NCBI GenBank assembly: GCA_019747655.1
Contig: JAIEQO010000572.1
Coordinates: forward strand, 1-42,925
Direction: 5' to 3'
DNA: 42,925 bases
Source of the DNA: Gemmataceae bacterium
GTDB taxonomy: Bacteria; Planctomycetota; Planctomycetia; Gemmatales; Gemmataceae
Positions within the stretch are counted from its first letter, which is position 1, and each line of letters begins with the position of its first letter. Positions 15,340 to 22,158 of the stretch are shown in pieces. Below the pieces are notes generated by a model. The model was given only the letters and a program-made list of their open reading frames with translations. It was not told the DNA's origin and searched no databases. The position numbers and the translations under genes are program-made.

Positions 15340-15648
15340 ATGGAAAAGCAACTACTCGTCTCGATCGGCAGGAGCAAGTTCACCTTCAGTCTCGAACTGG
15401 AGGACTCCGCAGTCGCACTTCCCTCGGGTTTTTTCACGATCCCCCTGGTCCTGTCTGACAAGCCCCGAAAATGCCTTGGAAAACGCGGGGAAACGGGGCT
15501 TGTCAGACAGGACCTAAGGATCGGAAACGACATCCGAGTCTCGAACGTGACTGCGAAGGACAGGTTGTCAGCGAGGTTTCTTCGGCCGGGAATTTTCTCA
15601 GCCGCAGGATTCGTCACGACCATCGGGCTGTGGCGGATGTTTCACTGA
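15340..15648 (+). CDS. Small hypothetical protein carrying a MITE-like insertion
   Basis: A good ribosome site (CGGAGGAGCAA) precedes the ATG, and the first 36 residues (MEKQLLVSIGRSKFTFSLEL...) look like ordinary coding sequence. Residues 37-58 are encoded by the 68-bp hairpin element at 15447-15514. The rest (LRIGNDIRVSNVTAKDR...) stays open to 102 codons. The original protein probably differed: 68 bp is not a multiple of three, so either the frame shifted or a one-base target duplication kept it. The function is unknown. A terminator follows at 15668. Confidence 0.5.
   Translation: MEKQLLVSIGRSKFTFSLELEDSAVALPSGFFTIPLVLSDKPRKCLGKRGETGLVRQDLRIGNDIRVSNVTAKDRLSARFLRPGIFSAAGFVTTIGLWRMFH
15447..15514. 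mobile_element. 68-bp MITE-like hairpin with IS-type ends
   Basis: Perfect 20-bp terminal inverted repeats (GGTCCTGTCTGACAAGCCCC at 15447-15466 and its complement at 15495-15514) enclose a 28-base A/G-rich centre. The right end shares TTGTCAGACAGGACCTA with the transposase end at the start of the window, so that IS family could mobilise this element. No clear target-site duplication is visible (flanks cccct and taagg). Confidence 0.65.
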
Positions 15649-15667
15649 CCAATCTGTCTGTCTGTGT

Positions 15668-15703
15668 GGGGGAGACGACATGGAGGCTCGCCTCCCCCTT
15701 TTT
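15668..15703 (+). terminator. Rho-independent terminator
   Basis: GGAGG-CTCG-CCTCC (15682-15695) lies inside a longer G/C-block stem and runs into CCC and five T residues (15699-15703). It lies 20 bp past the stop of the small gene at 15340, in the classic position. Confidence 0.7.
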
Positions 15704-15791
15704 CGCGACGGTATTGCTCTCCTGACGTGTGCTGCCCTGGCCGCTCTGCGGAGCTGCGACGGCAGTACCAACGACAACACGGAGAGCAACC

Positions 15792-16076
15792 ATGAAAAGG
15801 ATTCGACTCATGCTTGTGAGCAGCGACAGGACCGTCACGAAAAAGTACGACCTCGCAATCGAGCAGGAAGACGGGAGCGAGTGGGAGGGTGGCCCGAACG
15901 ACCACGTCGAACTGTTCCTGCAAGGCGACGCAGTAATGCGTCTCTACGTGAGGAACGGCAAGCTGATGGCCGACGAGGACATCGCGGATGTCATCGAGTG
16001 GATCTACCGGCGCTACGTTCCCGAGGTGCTGCTACTCGAGGAGCTCCTGGCGACCGAGGGCGATCCGGTCCACTGA
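15792..16076 (+). CDS. Small acidic element-encoded protein
   Basis: From the ATG at 15792 (ribosome site ACACGGAGAG) the protein has 94 residues: MKRIRLMLVSSDRTVTKKYD..., then a beta-rich part and an acidic helical C-terminus (DIADVIEWIYRRYVPEVLLLEELL). No family is recognised. It stands alone as a transcription unit between two strong terminators, a layout typical of small accessory or moron-like genes on mobile elements. Confidence 0.7.
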   Translation: MKRIRLMLVSSDRTVTKKYDLAIEQEDGSEWEGGPNDHVELFLQGDAVMRLYVRNGKLMADEDIADVIEWIYRRYVPEVLLLEELLATEGDPVH

Positions 16077-16081
16077 CACCT

Positions 16082-16112
16082 GGGGGCGAGCACTTTGCTC
16101 GCCCCCTCTCTA
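16082..16112 (+). terminator. Strong rho-independent-type hairpin
   Basis: GGGGGCGAGCA (16082-16092) pairs perfectly with TGCTCGCCCCC (16096-16106) across the three-base loop CTT and is followed by TCTCT. It starts five bases after the preceding stop codon. Confidence 0.8.
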
Positions 16113-16127
16113 ACCCCGAGGTGACCG

Positions 16128-16295
16128 ATGGACAACCACGAAAAGTACCTGGAGGAGCAGAGGGAGCGGGAAGCGGAGCAACAGCGCATCGCCGCCGCGG
16201 CCACGGAGCAGGCTCGGCGCGACCAGCAGGCGAAGGAGGCCCGCGAGGCGATGGAGAGGGCGATGCAGAACCAGGCGAAGCCGCTCGGTTCGTGA
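16128..16295 (+). CDS. 55-residue coiled-coil protein
   Basis: ATG 16128 to TGA 16295 encodes a short, highly charged helix: EKYLEEQREREAEQQR, then AAAATEQARRDQQAKEAR and a short tail. It is almost certainly a single long alpha-helix or coiled coil. A GAGGTGACC ribosome site precedes the ATG, and hairpin terminators sit on both sides. The composition (Glu, Arg, Gln, Ala) and regular codon use support a real gene, but the function is unknown. Confidence 0.6.
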   Translation: MDNHEKYLEEQREREAEQQRIAAAATEQARRDQQAKEAREAMERAMQNQAKPLGS

Positions 16296-16304
16296 AAGCA
16301 AAAA

Positions 16305-16331
16305 ACCCCGCCGGGAGCAAACCGGCGGGGT
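16305..16331. terminator. Hairpin terminator with A-tract
   Basis: ACCCCGCCGG pairs with CCGGCGGGGT across a seven-base loop. A tract of six A residues directly precedes the stem, so it would give the U-run for minus-strand transcripts. On the plus strand it is a stable hairpin 10 bases after the stop at 16295. Confidence 0.65.
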
Positions 16332-16354
16332 CCAACGAACACGGAGGCGGTCCA

Positions 16355-16402
16355 ATGGAAAGACCACCTTCGAGGAGGGTACCACATGCCGCGAGCACTT
16401 GA
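16355..16402 (+). CDS. Possible 15-residue leader peptide
   Basis: ACACGGAGGCGGTCC places a strong ribosome site before an ATG at 16355. The frame reads MERPPSRRVPHAAST and stops at 16402, 17 bases inside the next gene. Its own codons (tcg agg agg) provide the ribosome site of that gene, which starts at 16386. The arrangement would couple the two by translation. It could also be only the untranslated leader of the next gene. Confidence 0.35.
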   Translation: MERPPSRRVPHAAST

Positions 16403-16562
16403 CCAGCGCTACGTGCCGACGGACCTCCGGAGCCAGGTCCTCTACTTCCTGTGGTCGATCGGGTTCGACAAGGAGGGGGAGCGCGACCTCATGGCCACGA
16501 TCATCATGAACGCGCTCAGGGAGCAGCAGGCGCGACGCACCAACGGCTCCTCAACGAACTGA
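16386..16562 (+). CDS. 58-residue hypothetical protein
   Basis: ATG 16386 is preceded by GAGGAGGGTACC. The product MPRALDQRYVPTDLRSQVLY... continues with a compact alpha-helical chain (FLWSIGFDKEGERDLMATIIMNALREQQ) and ends RRTNGSSTN. It may be a small DNA-binding or scaffold protein, but no family is recognised. After its stop about 80 bp remain before the next gene; a short frame there (ending RTQKRPEQE at 16639) lacks a normal start codon. Confidence 0.6.
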   Translation: MPRALDQRYVPTDLRSQVLYFLWSIGFDKEGERDLMATIIMNALREQQARRTNGSSTN

Positions 16563-16644
16563 CCCAGCGGCCCGCCGTGCTCTCGATCATCGCCCCGTCC
16601 CTACGCGAGCGGACGCAGAAGAGGCCCGAGCAGGAGTAACGCTA

Positions 16645-16911
16645 ATGTGGTGGCCGTTCGGAAGAATGCCGCGGCGTCCTAGCGCGGGAGTCGCCGCCTG
16701 CGCGCTCACCCGGTTCGGCCACTGCCTCCGCACGGTCGAGCGAGGGGACCGTTCGCCGGAAGCGAAAAGCGAGCTCATCACGTCGATTCGGCAGGCGCTC
16801 GAGATGATGCTCGGGCGCGCGCCGACCGGCGACGAGGTCCGGGAGGTCTACGACCCGGATTATGTGCATCCGCCCTTCGAGCCCCGACACGATCCCGACC
16901 TCCCCTTTTGA
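16645..16911 (+). CDS. 88-residue hypothetical protein
   Basis: ATG 16645 lies nine bases after an AGGAG site. The protein begins MWWPFGRMPRRPS, then has a helical middle (SELITSIRQALEMMLGRAPTGDEV) and an acidic, proline-rich end (YDPDYVHPPFEPRHDPDLPF). No domain is recognised. It is followed by 126 bp without a clear gene and then the excisionase-like gene. It is likely part of the same element's small-gene array. Confidence 0.6.
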   Translation: MWWPFGRMPRRPSAGVAACALTRFGHCLRTVERGDRSPEAKSELITSIRQALEMMLGRAPTGDEVREVYDPDYVHPPFEPRHDPDLPF

Positions 16912-17037
16912 ATCCCGAGGCCGGAGCCTCCGTGCCCCGGACCCCGGACTCGCGCGGAAAGAGCGAGCGCGATCGATCCTACAGAGCGCCCCGCGCGACG
17001 ACCAGATCGACCCCCGGACGGCCTGGGCTGGTGGACA

Positions 17038-17352
17038 ATGAACACGACGAGCACCGCGGCCGGCGACTTCATCCGCGTGTCGGCCGCGAAGGCAAAATAC
17101 TTCGGCGGGGCGATGTCCCTTCGCTGGTGGTACAAGCAGATCGAGACAGGCCGATTGCCGCACCACCGGGCCGGTGCCACCGTGCTCCTCCGCCCGGCCG
17201 ACGTCGAGGCGTTCGTCGCCGAGACGTACCGGGACAAGGGCGCGGCCGACGAAGAGCCCGAGCCACCCGCGCCGGTGCCGGTGTCGAAGTCCCGGTCAAC
17301 ACCCCGCCGCGGCGGCCTTCGGTTCTTCGGTTCCGAATCCCGCCATGACTGA
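17038..17352 (+). CDS. Excisionase/MerR-type helix-turn-helix protein
   Basis: The 104-residue protein begins with a winged-helix pattern of the excisionase family: FIRVSAAKAKYFGGAMSLRW, then WYKQIETGRLPHHRAGATVL and LRPADVEAFVAET. This fits recognition of an att site or promoter. The C-terminal third is a low-complexity Pro/Glu linker and a basic end. Its last 57 bp overlap the 3' end of the convergent integrase gene, a common Xis/Int arrangement. Together they probably control excision of the element; the assignment rests on fold pattern and location. Confidence 0.75.
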   Translation: MNTTSTAAGDFIRVSAAKAKYFGGAMSLRWWYKQIETGRLPHHRAGATVLLRPADVEAFVAETYRDKGAADEEPEPPAPVPVSKSRSTPRRGGLRFFGSESRHD

Positions 17353-18450
17353 CACCATCATGGCCCGCACGCGGTCCTTATCGACCATGATGTGCCCGTA
17401 GTGCCGCTCGATCATCGAGACGGACGTGCCGATCAGATCCGCAAGCACTTTGATCGACCCGCCGGAGAGGAGCCAGTTCGTCGCATAGGTGTGACGGAAC
17501 CCGTAGGCGGTCGGGGGCGGCGAGATCTCGAGCCGCTTCGCGTACCACCGGAGGTTTACCGAAACCGCCTCCTGACACCACCGGCGGCCGTGGCGGGACT
17601 GGAAGACGGGGCCGCTCGGATGCTCCTTGATGCGCCGCTCGACGATCTCCGCGAGTTCGTCCGTGAGGAAGACGACGCGGTCCTTCCCGCTCTTTCTCGC
17701 GTTCTTCCACGCGAAGTCTTCCGGCCCCGGGTGGCCCGGGTAGACCACGCACTTCTCCTTCGGCCGGTAGTAGCGGGCCTCGACGTGGTACGCCTCACTC
17801 GGCCGACAGCCGGTGCCGTGGAGGAACCGGAGCAGGTCGGCGAACCCGTGGTTCGTCGCGCCGACCCGCTCGATGAGCTTCTTCCAGACGGCGTGGATGA
17901 TGTACGCCTCCTGACCCCGTGAGCGCTTTCGGCCCCGGACCACCACGGCCTTCGGGTTCTGGAGGCAGTGCCCCGAGATGAGGCCCTGCCCCTTCGCCCA
18001 GTTGAACGCCGCGACGAGGGTCCGAAGGGCGATGTTCTGGTAGGTCGGCCCCCACTTTACGGCCTTGTGCTTCTTCGTCGCCCGAGGCTTCGCCATCTTC
18101 GCGAGCCAGTTCGTGACATGGACGGGCTTCAGTTGGGCGAAGGTCTTGCCGCCGAACTCCTCGACCGCCGACGTGCAGGTCTGGAGGAGGATCTCGAGAG
18201 TCCGGTCCTGCCCGTTCCGTTCGAGGTGCTGGCCGTAGAGATCGACCACGACCCGGACCGTGTTTGCTTGGTCCGCGGTGTCGGCCGTCTGGACCTGCAT
18301 TAGCTCGCCGAACTTTCGGAGTGCGGCGAGGTAGGTCGGGCCCTTCGGGGCGTCGTCCGGGCCGTCGGCTAGGCGGTAGCGCTGGCCCTCGAAGGTGGTG
18401 AAGTACGCCCCTTTGCTCGCGAAGTAGCGGACGCTCGACTTCCGTCCCAT
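17296..18450 (-). CDS. Tyrosine recombinase/phage-type integrase
   Basis: The 384-residue protein has a SAM-like N-terminal arm and a catalytic domain with LHGTGCRPSEAYHVE (first catalytic Arg), a beta-hairpin Lys region, TAYGFRHTYATNWLLSGG (the box II Arg and His; the first His of HxxR is Tyr here) and MIERHYGH with nucleophile Tyr351. It would catalyse site-specific integration and excision. The ATG at 18450 is chosen because GGGGAGCG precedes it at good spacing; an upstream GTG would add five residues. The gene start faces mnmE, whose stop lies 103 bp away, so that end is likely the element's right boundary. Confidence 0.93.
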   Translation of the reverse strand: MGRKSSVRYFASKGAYFTTFEGQRYRLADGPDDAPKGPTYLAALRKFGELMQVQTADTADQANTVRVVVDLYGQHLERNGQDRTLEILLQTCTSAVEEFGGKTFAQLKPVHVTNWLAKMAKPRATKKHKAVKWGPTYQNIALRTLVAAFNWAKGQGLISGHCLQNPKAVVVRGRKRSRGQEAYIIHAVWKKLIERVGATNHGFADLLRFLHGTGCRPSEAYHVEARYYRPKEKCVVYPGHPGPEDFAWKNARKSGKDRVVFLTDELAEIVERRIKEHPSGPVFQSRHGRRWCQEAVSVNLRWYAKRLEISPPPTAYGFRHTYATNWLLSGGSIKVLADLIGTSVSMIERHYGHIMVDKDRVRAMMVSVMAGFGTEEPKAAAAGC

Positions 18451-18553
18451 GACCACGCTCCCCACCCCGAGGCGACGCGATCATTCTACAGTTCTGTACC
18501 CGATTCTGTACTCTAATTCCGAAGAAACTTGGAAAACACGTGAAAAACGCGAT

Positions 18554-19990
18554 CTACTTCCCGATGCAGAAGCGGGAGAAGATGCGGTCCAGGAGGTCCG
18601 GGGTGTAGACGGCCCCGACGAGTTCGCCGAGCTGGTCGAGGGCGGCCCGCAAACTGGCCGCGGCTAGTTCGGGGGGGTCGTCGAGCAGCACCTGCCGGTG
18701 CGCCTCCTGCAAGTCCCGGGTGCAGGCGTCGAGGTGGTGCCGGCACCGGCTCTGGCTCGGGGCCAGCGGCGGCCGGGCCAGCGACACGACGGCCGCGGTC
18801 AGGGCGGCCCGGAGCGCGTTCGCCCCGCCGGGGGTTAGCACACTCGCCGCGACCACCCCGGCCGACGGGCCGCTCGCCAGGTCATCCTTCGTCCGCACCT
18901 TGACCACCGCCGCCCCGGTCTCCCCCAGTCGCGCCTCGTCGGCCGGGTCGAAACCGACCCCCGGCTCGGCACACCAGACGACCACGTCGGCCCCGCCGGC
19001 CTGCTCACGGCCGAGCCGCTGGGCCTGGCCGGCGATCCCGTCCGCGGCCTCGTCCCAGCCGGCCGTGTCCACCAGCTCGACCGGCACCCCGCCGAGGTCG
19101 AACCGCTTGGTCAGGTAGTCCCGGGTGGTCCCGGCCTTCTCGCTCACCAGGGCGTCCGGCCCGCCGCCGAGGGCGTTGAACAGGCTGCTCTTGCCGGCGT
19201 TCGGGAGGCCGACCAGCGCCACCCGGACCGGCCGGCCGCTGACGGTGCGGGAGTCGAGTTGCCGTCGGACGTTCGCCAGCCGGGCCAGAGCGGCCGCCAG
19301 CCGGGTGAGGGCCTCGGCCTTGCCCACGAACTCGATGTCCTCGTCGGCGAAGTCGAGGGCGGCCTCGGTGTCGGCCAGCAGGTTCAGCAGATCGTCGCGG
19401 ACCTGGTGGAGGGGCCCTGACACCCCGCCGGCGAGTTGGGCCAGGGCCGGCCGCAGGTCGGCGTCGGTCCCGGCCGCGATGACCGCGTGGACGGCCTCGG
19501 CCCGGGGCAGGTCGAGCTTCCCGGCCAGGAACGCCCGGAGGGTGAACTCGCCCGGGTTGGCCGGCCGGGCCCCGGCCGCGAGCAGGTCGGCGACCAGCCG
19601 CTCGACCAGCGGCGGCGACCCGATCGTATGCAGCTCGCACAGGTCCTGGCCGGTGTACGACCGCGGCCCGGGGAAGACGTACAGGTCGGCCGGCAACGGG
19701 GAGTGGACGCCGGACAGGCGGAGGGAGCCGGGGACGAGGTGACGTGGTGAGACCCCACCCCCCGTCCCCCTCCCCCGCGGGGGGAGGGGGTGACTTGCCC
19801 CCCCTCCCCCCGCGGGGGAGGGGGACGGGGGGTGGGGTCCGGTTACAGCTGCCTCGAAAACCGCCCCGACGACTTCCCGGGCCTTCGGCCCGCTGACGCG
19901 GACGATCGCCCGGGTCCCGGGGCCGGGGGCCGACGACACGGCCGCGATCGTGTCGTCCGGGTGCGGCACGCCGGCCGTCTCGAACCCCAC
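18554..19990 (-). CDS. mnmE: tRNA modification GTPase MnmE with a palindromic insertion
   Basis: MnmE works with MnmG in forming the cmnm5 modification at U34 of certain tRNAs. The N-terminal formyl-THF-binding domain (DDTIAAVSSAPGPGTRAIV, PGEFTLRAFLAGKLDLPRAEA), the G domain (GLPNAGKSSLFN, GTTRD, DTAGW, and TKDD in place of NKxD) and the C-terminal FCIGK are all present. The start GTG 19990 lies two bases after the stop of the DUF2007 gene, so the two form an operon. The length is 478 residues. Residues 51-80 (GPHPPSPSPAGGGG...) are encoded by the palindrome at 19751-19839 and replace a loop between strands of the N-terminal domain. The frame is preserved and all catalytic motifs are intact, so the protein is probably functional. 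Confidence 0.97.
   Translation of the reverse strand: MGFETAGVPHPDDTIAAVSSAPGPGTRAIVRVSGPKAREVVGAVFEAAVTGPHPPSPSPAGGGGASHPLPPRGRGTGGGVSPRHLVPGSLRLSGVHSPLPADLYVFPGPRSYTGQDLCELHTIGSPPLVERLVADLLAAGARPANPGEFTLRAFLAGKLDLPRAEAVHAVIAAGTDADLRPALAQLAGGVSGPLHQVRDDLLNLLADTEAALDFADEDIEFVGKAEALTRLAAALARLANVRRQLDSRTVSGRPVRVALVGLPNAGKSSLFNALGGGPDALVSEKAGTTRDYLTKRFDLGGVPVELVDTAGWDEAADGIAGQAQRLGREQAGGADVVVWCAEPGVGFDPADEARLGETGAAVVKVRTKDDLASGPSAGVVAASVLTPGGANALRAALTAAVVSLARPPLAPSQSRCRHHLDACTRDLQEAHRQVLLDDPPELAAASLRAALDQLGELVGAVYTPDLLDRIFSRFCIGK
19751..19839. repeat. 89-bp palindromic element inside the mnmE coding sequence
   Basis: Arms 19751-19780 and 19810-19839 are perfect 30-bp inverted repeats, starting GACCCCACCCCCCG and ending CGGGGGGTGGGGTC. 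The centre contains further C5TC5/G5AG5 blocks. The outer sequences match those of the extragenic element at 38769-38900. It is translated in frame as a Pro/Gly/Ser-rich stretch of MnmE. Confidence 0.9.
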
Positions 19991-19992
19991 GG

Positions 19993-20562
19993 TCAGTCCC
20001 CGGGCCAGAGGTAGAACGGGAGGACCGACAGCCAGACCATCCCGCTGAACGCCATCAGCCCGCCGACCAGCAGGTCGAACCGGCCCTTGCCGGACAGCTC
20101 GCCCCGGCCGAACGCCGCGTTCAGGAACAGGTACACCGCGTACGCCGCGACCGGCGGGAGCATGAGCCCGAGCATCCCGACGAACACCAGCCGGCGGGCG
20201 TAGTCCTCCCGACCCCCGGGCTCCGGCGGCGGGGGTGGCGGCGGGTCGTCCGGCACGGCCGCCGACTCGGGCTCGGGCTCCGGGGCGACCGCCTCTTCGG
20301 CCGGTGGCTCGGGGTCGGCGGCACCCAGGCCCTCGCCCCGCCGGCCGAACGACCGCTCCAACTCGGCCACCGCCCGCTCGGCGTCCTCCTCCCAGACCTG
20401 CACCTTGACCCCGCCCACGGCCCCGGACAGCAGCCAGTCCATCGCCACCAGCGACTCGTCGGCCACGACCGCCTTGATCCCGGCATCCTCCAGCGCGTTC
20501 TGGGCCAGCCGGGCCTGGGCCGGCTGGTCGAACGTGGCGATCGTCACCAGCCTCTGGCCCAT
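19993..20562 (-). CDS. DUF2007-domain membrane protein
   Basis: Residues 1-70 (QRLVTIATFDQPAQARLAQN ... GGVKVQVWEEDAERAVAELE) match DUF2007, a small ferredoxin-like domain proposed to take part in signalling. A Pro/Glu-rich linker follows, including seven prolines in a row. Two membrane helices close the protein (LVFVGMLGLMLPPVAAYAVYLFL and LLVGGLMAFSGMVWLSVLPFYLW). It has 189 residues from ATG 20562, preceded by GGGGG. It forms an operon with mnmE (two-base gap); a functional link is not known. Confidence 0.85.
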   Translation of the reverse strand: MGQRLVTIATFDQPAQARLAQNALEDAGIKAVVADESLVAMDWLLSGAVGGVKVQVWEEDAERAVAELERSFGRRGEGLGAADPEPPAEEAVAPEPEPESAAVPDDPPPPPPPEPGGREDYARRLVFVGMLGLMLPPVAAYAVYLFLNAAFGRGELSGKGRFDLLVGGLMAFSGMVWLSVLPFYLWPGD

Positions 20563-20643
20563 CCGGCACCCCCGCGGCGGTCGGCCCGGGTTTCGGTACA
20601 CCAGCATCATACCCGCCCCGCCGGGGTGACGACAGGAGCCGCG

Positions 20644-22158
20644 ATGACCCCCGCCGAGAGCTACGCCGAACTCGTCCGCCGGTCGAAGGAGCTGGGCGTC
20701 CTGAACTCCTGCGCCGGCGTCCTCGGGTGGGACCAGCAGACCTACATGCCGCCGGCCGGGGCCGCCCTCCGCGGCGAGCAGATGGCCTTTCTGGCGGCCC
20801 TGGCCCACCAGATGTTCACCGACCCGAAGGTCGGCGAGCTGCTCGCGGCCGTCGAGGGATCGGACCTGGTTCGGGACCCCGAATCGGACGCGGCCGCCAA
20901 CGTCCGGGAACTCCGCCGGGCCTTCGACCGGGCCACCAAGCTGCCCCAAGCCCTCGTCGAGGAGCTGGCCCGGGTGACGACCGCCGCCCAGCAAGCCTGG
21001 CAGGCGGCCAAGCCCAAGAGCGACTTCGCCGGCTTCCGCCCCCACCTGGAGAAGGTCATCAAGCTGAAGCGGGAGGAGGCCGCCGCCGTCGGCTACCAGG
21101 GCCACCCGTACAACGCCCTCCTGGACGAGTACGAGCCCGGGGCCACGGCCGAAGAGTTGAAAGGCGTCTTCGCCGGGCTGACCGCCGAACTCGCCCCCCT
21201 GGTGAAGGGCATCACCGACTCCCCCAAGAAGCCCGACCGCTCCGTCCTCGAACGGGACTACCCGGTCGACCGGCAGAAGGTGTTCGCCGAGGCCGCGGCC
21301 GCGGCCTTCGGGTTCGACTTCAACGCCGGCCGGCTCGACACCACCGCCCACCCGTTCTGCTCCGGGTTCGGCCCCGGCGACTGCCGCATCACCACCCGCT
21401 ACAACCCCCGGTTCTTCAGCGAAGCCTTCTTCGGTGTCCTCCACGAGACCGGCCACGCCCTCTACGAGCAGAACCTCCCGGCCGACCACTTCGGCACGCC
21501 CCTCGGCCAAGCCTGCTCGCTCGGCATCCACGAGTCGCAGTCGCGGCTGTGGGAGAACCAGGTCGGCCGGGGCCGGCCGTTCTGGGACCACTTCTACCCC
21601 CGCCTCCGCCAGACCTTCCCGGCGGCCCTGGCCGACGTGACCCCCGACGCCTTCGTGTTCGCGGTCAACGACGTCCGGCCGTCGCTCATCCGGGTCGAGG
21701 CCGACGAGGCGACGTACAACCTGCACGTCGCCCTCCGGTTCGAGCTGGAGCTGGGGCTGGTCTCCGGCGACCTCCCGGTGGCCGACCTGCCGGGGGCGTG
21801 GAACGACCGGTTCAGGTCCCTGCTCGGGCTGGAGGTGCCGGACCACGCCCGGGGCTGCCTCCAGGACATCCACTGGAGCTTCGGCGGGGTCGGGTACTTC
21901 CCGACGTACACCCTCGGCAACCTGTACGCGGCCCAGCTCATGGACGCGGCCCGGCGGGACCTGCCGGGGCTGGACGACGACTTCCGGCGGGGGGAGTTCG
22001 GCCGGCTGCGGGGGTGGCTGTCGGACAAGGTGTACCGGCACGGGCAGCACCACCGGGCCGGCGAGCTGTGCCGGCGGGCGACCGGCCAGCCGCTGAGCCC
22101 GCAACCGTTTCTGGCGTACCTGCGGGGCAAGTACGGGCCCTTGTACGGGGTCGGGTAG
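20644..22158 (+). CDS. Carboxypeptidase Taq family metallopeptidase (M32)
   Basis: The 504-residue length is typical of the family. The zinc motif HETGH (His267, Glu268, His271) lies in FFGVLHETGHALYEQ, and the second signature is GIHESQSRLWENQVGR (Glu297 as the third ligand). The conserved N-terminal helix LGVLNSCAGVLGWDQQTYMP is present, as is the C-terminal Tyr/Gly region (VGYFPTYTLGNLYAAQLM). M32 enzymes remove C-terminal residues from peptides in the cytoplasm with broad specificity. ATG 20644 is preferred because AGGAG precedes it at six bases; a GTG at 20626 is also in frame. The gene is divergent from the DUF2007-mnmE operon, with 81 bp between starts. Confidence 0.97.
   Translation: MTPAESYAELVRRSKELGVLNSCAGVLGWDQQTYMPPAGAALRGEQMAFLAALAHQMFTDPKVGELLAAVEGSDLVRDPESDAAANVRELRRAFDRATKLPQALVEELARVTTAAQQAWQAAKPKSDFAGFRPHLEKVIKLKREEAAAVGYQGHPYNALLDEYEPGATAEELKGVFAGLTAELAPLVKGITDSPKKPDRSVLERDYPVDRQKVFAEAAAAAFGFDFNAGRLDTTAHPFCSGFGPGDCRITTRYNPRFFSEAFFGVLHETGHALYEQNLPADHFGTPLGQACSLGIHESQSRLWENQVGRGRPFWDHFYPRLRQTFPAALADVTPDAFVFAVNDVRPSLIRVEADEATYNLHVALRFELELGLVSGDLPVADLPGAWNDRFRSLLGLEVPDHARGCLQDIHWSFGGVGYFPTYTLGNLYAAQLMDAARRDLPGLDDDFRRGEFGRLRGWLSDKVYRHGQHHRAGELCRRATGQPLSPQPFLAYLRGKYGPLYGVG

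Larger units (their letters stand above)
7838..18450. mobile_element. Putative integrative (phage/plasmid-like) element
   Basis: The span contains a DUF932 protein, plasmid-replication-like proteins, a TraD/VirD4-like ATPase, an array of very small genes, an excisionase-like HTH protein and a tyrosine integrase at the right edge. Several genes share the ribosome-site context A(A/C)CACGGAG (9309, 15329, 15777, 16339). Just outside lies the 3' end of mnmE, a possible attachment site. The left end is not defined and may lie further left, including the lower-G+C block from about 3 kb. No relaxase, portal, capsid or terminase gene is visible, so neither conjugative nor phage status is established. 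Confidence 0.55.

Noticed and set aside
16562-16644. Short frame ending RTQKRPEQE
   Set aside because: No acceptable start codon; only a CTG overlaps the preceding stop.
18528-18556. Similarity of cttggaaaacacgtgaaaaacgcg to the MITE centre at 15474
   Set aside because: The match is short, A-rich and imperfect; without the terminal repeats it cannot be called a second MITE or an att repeat.
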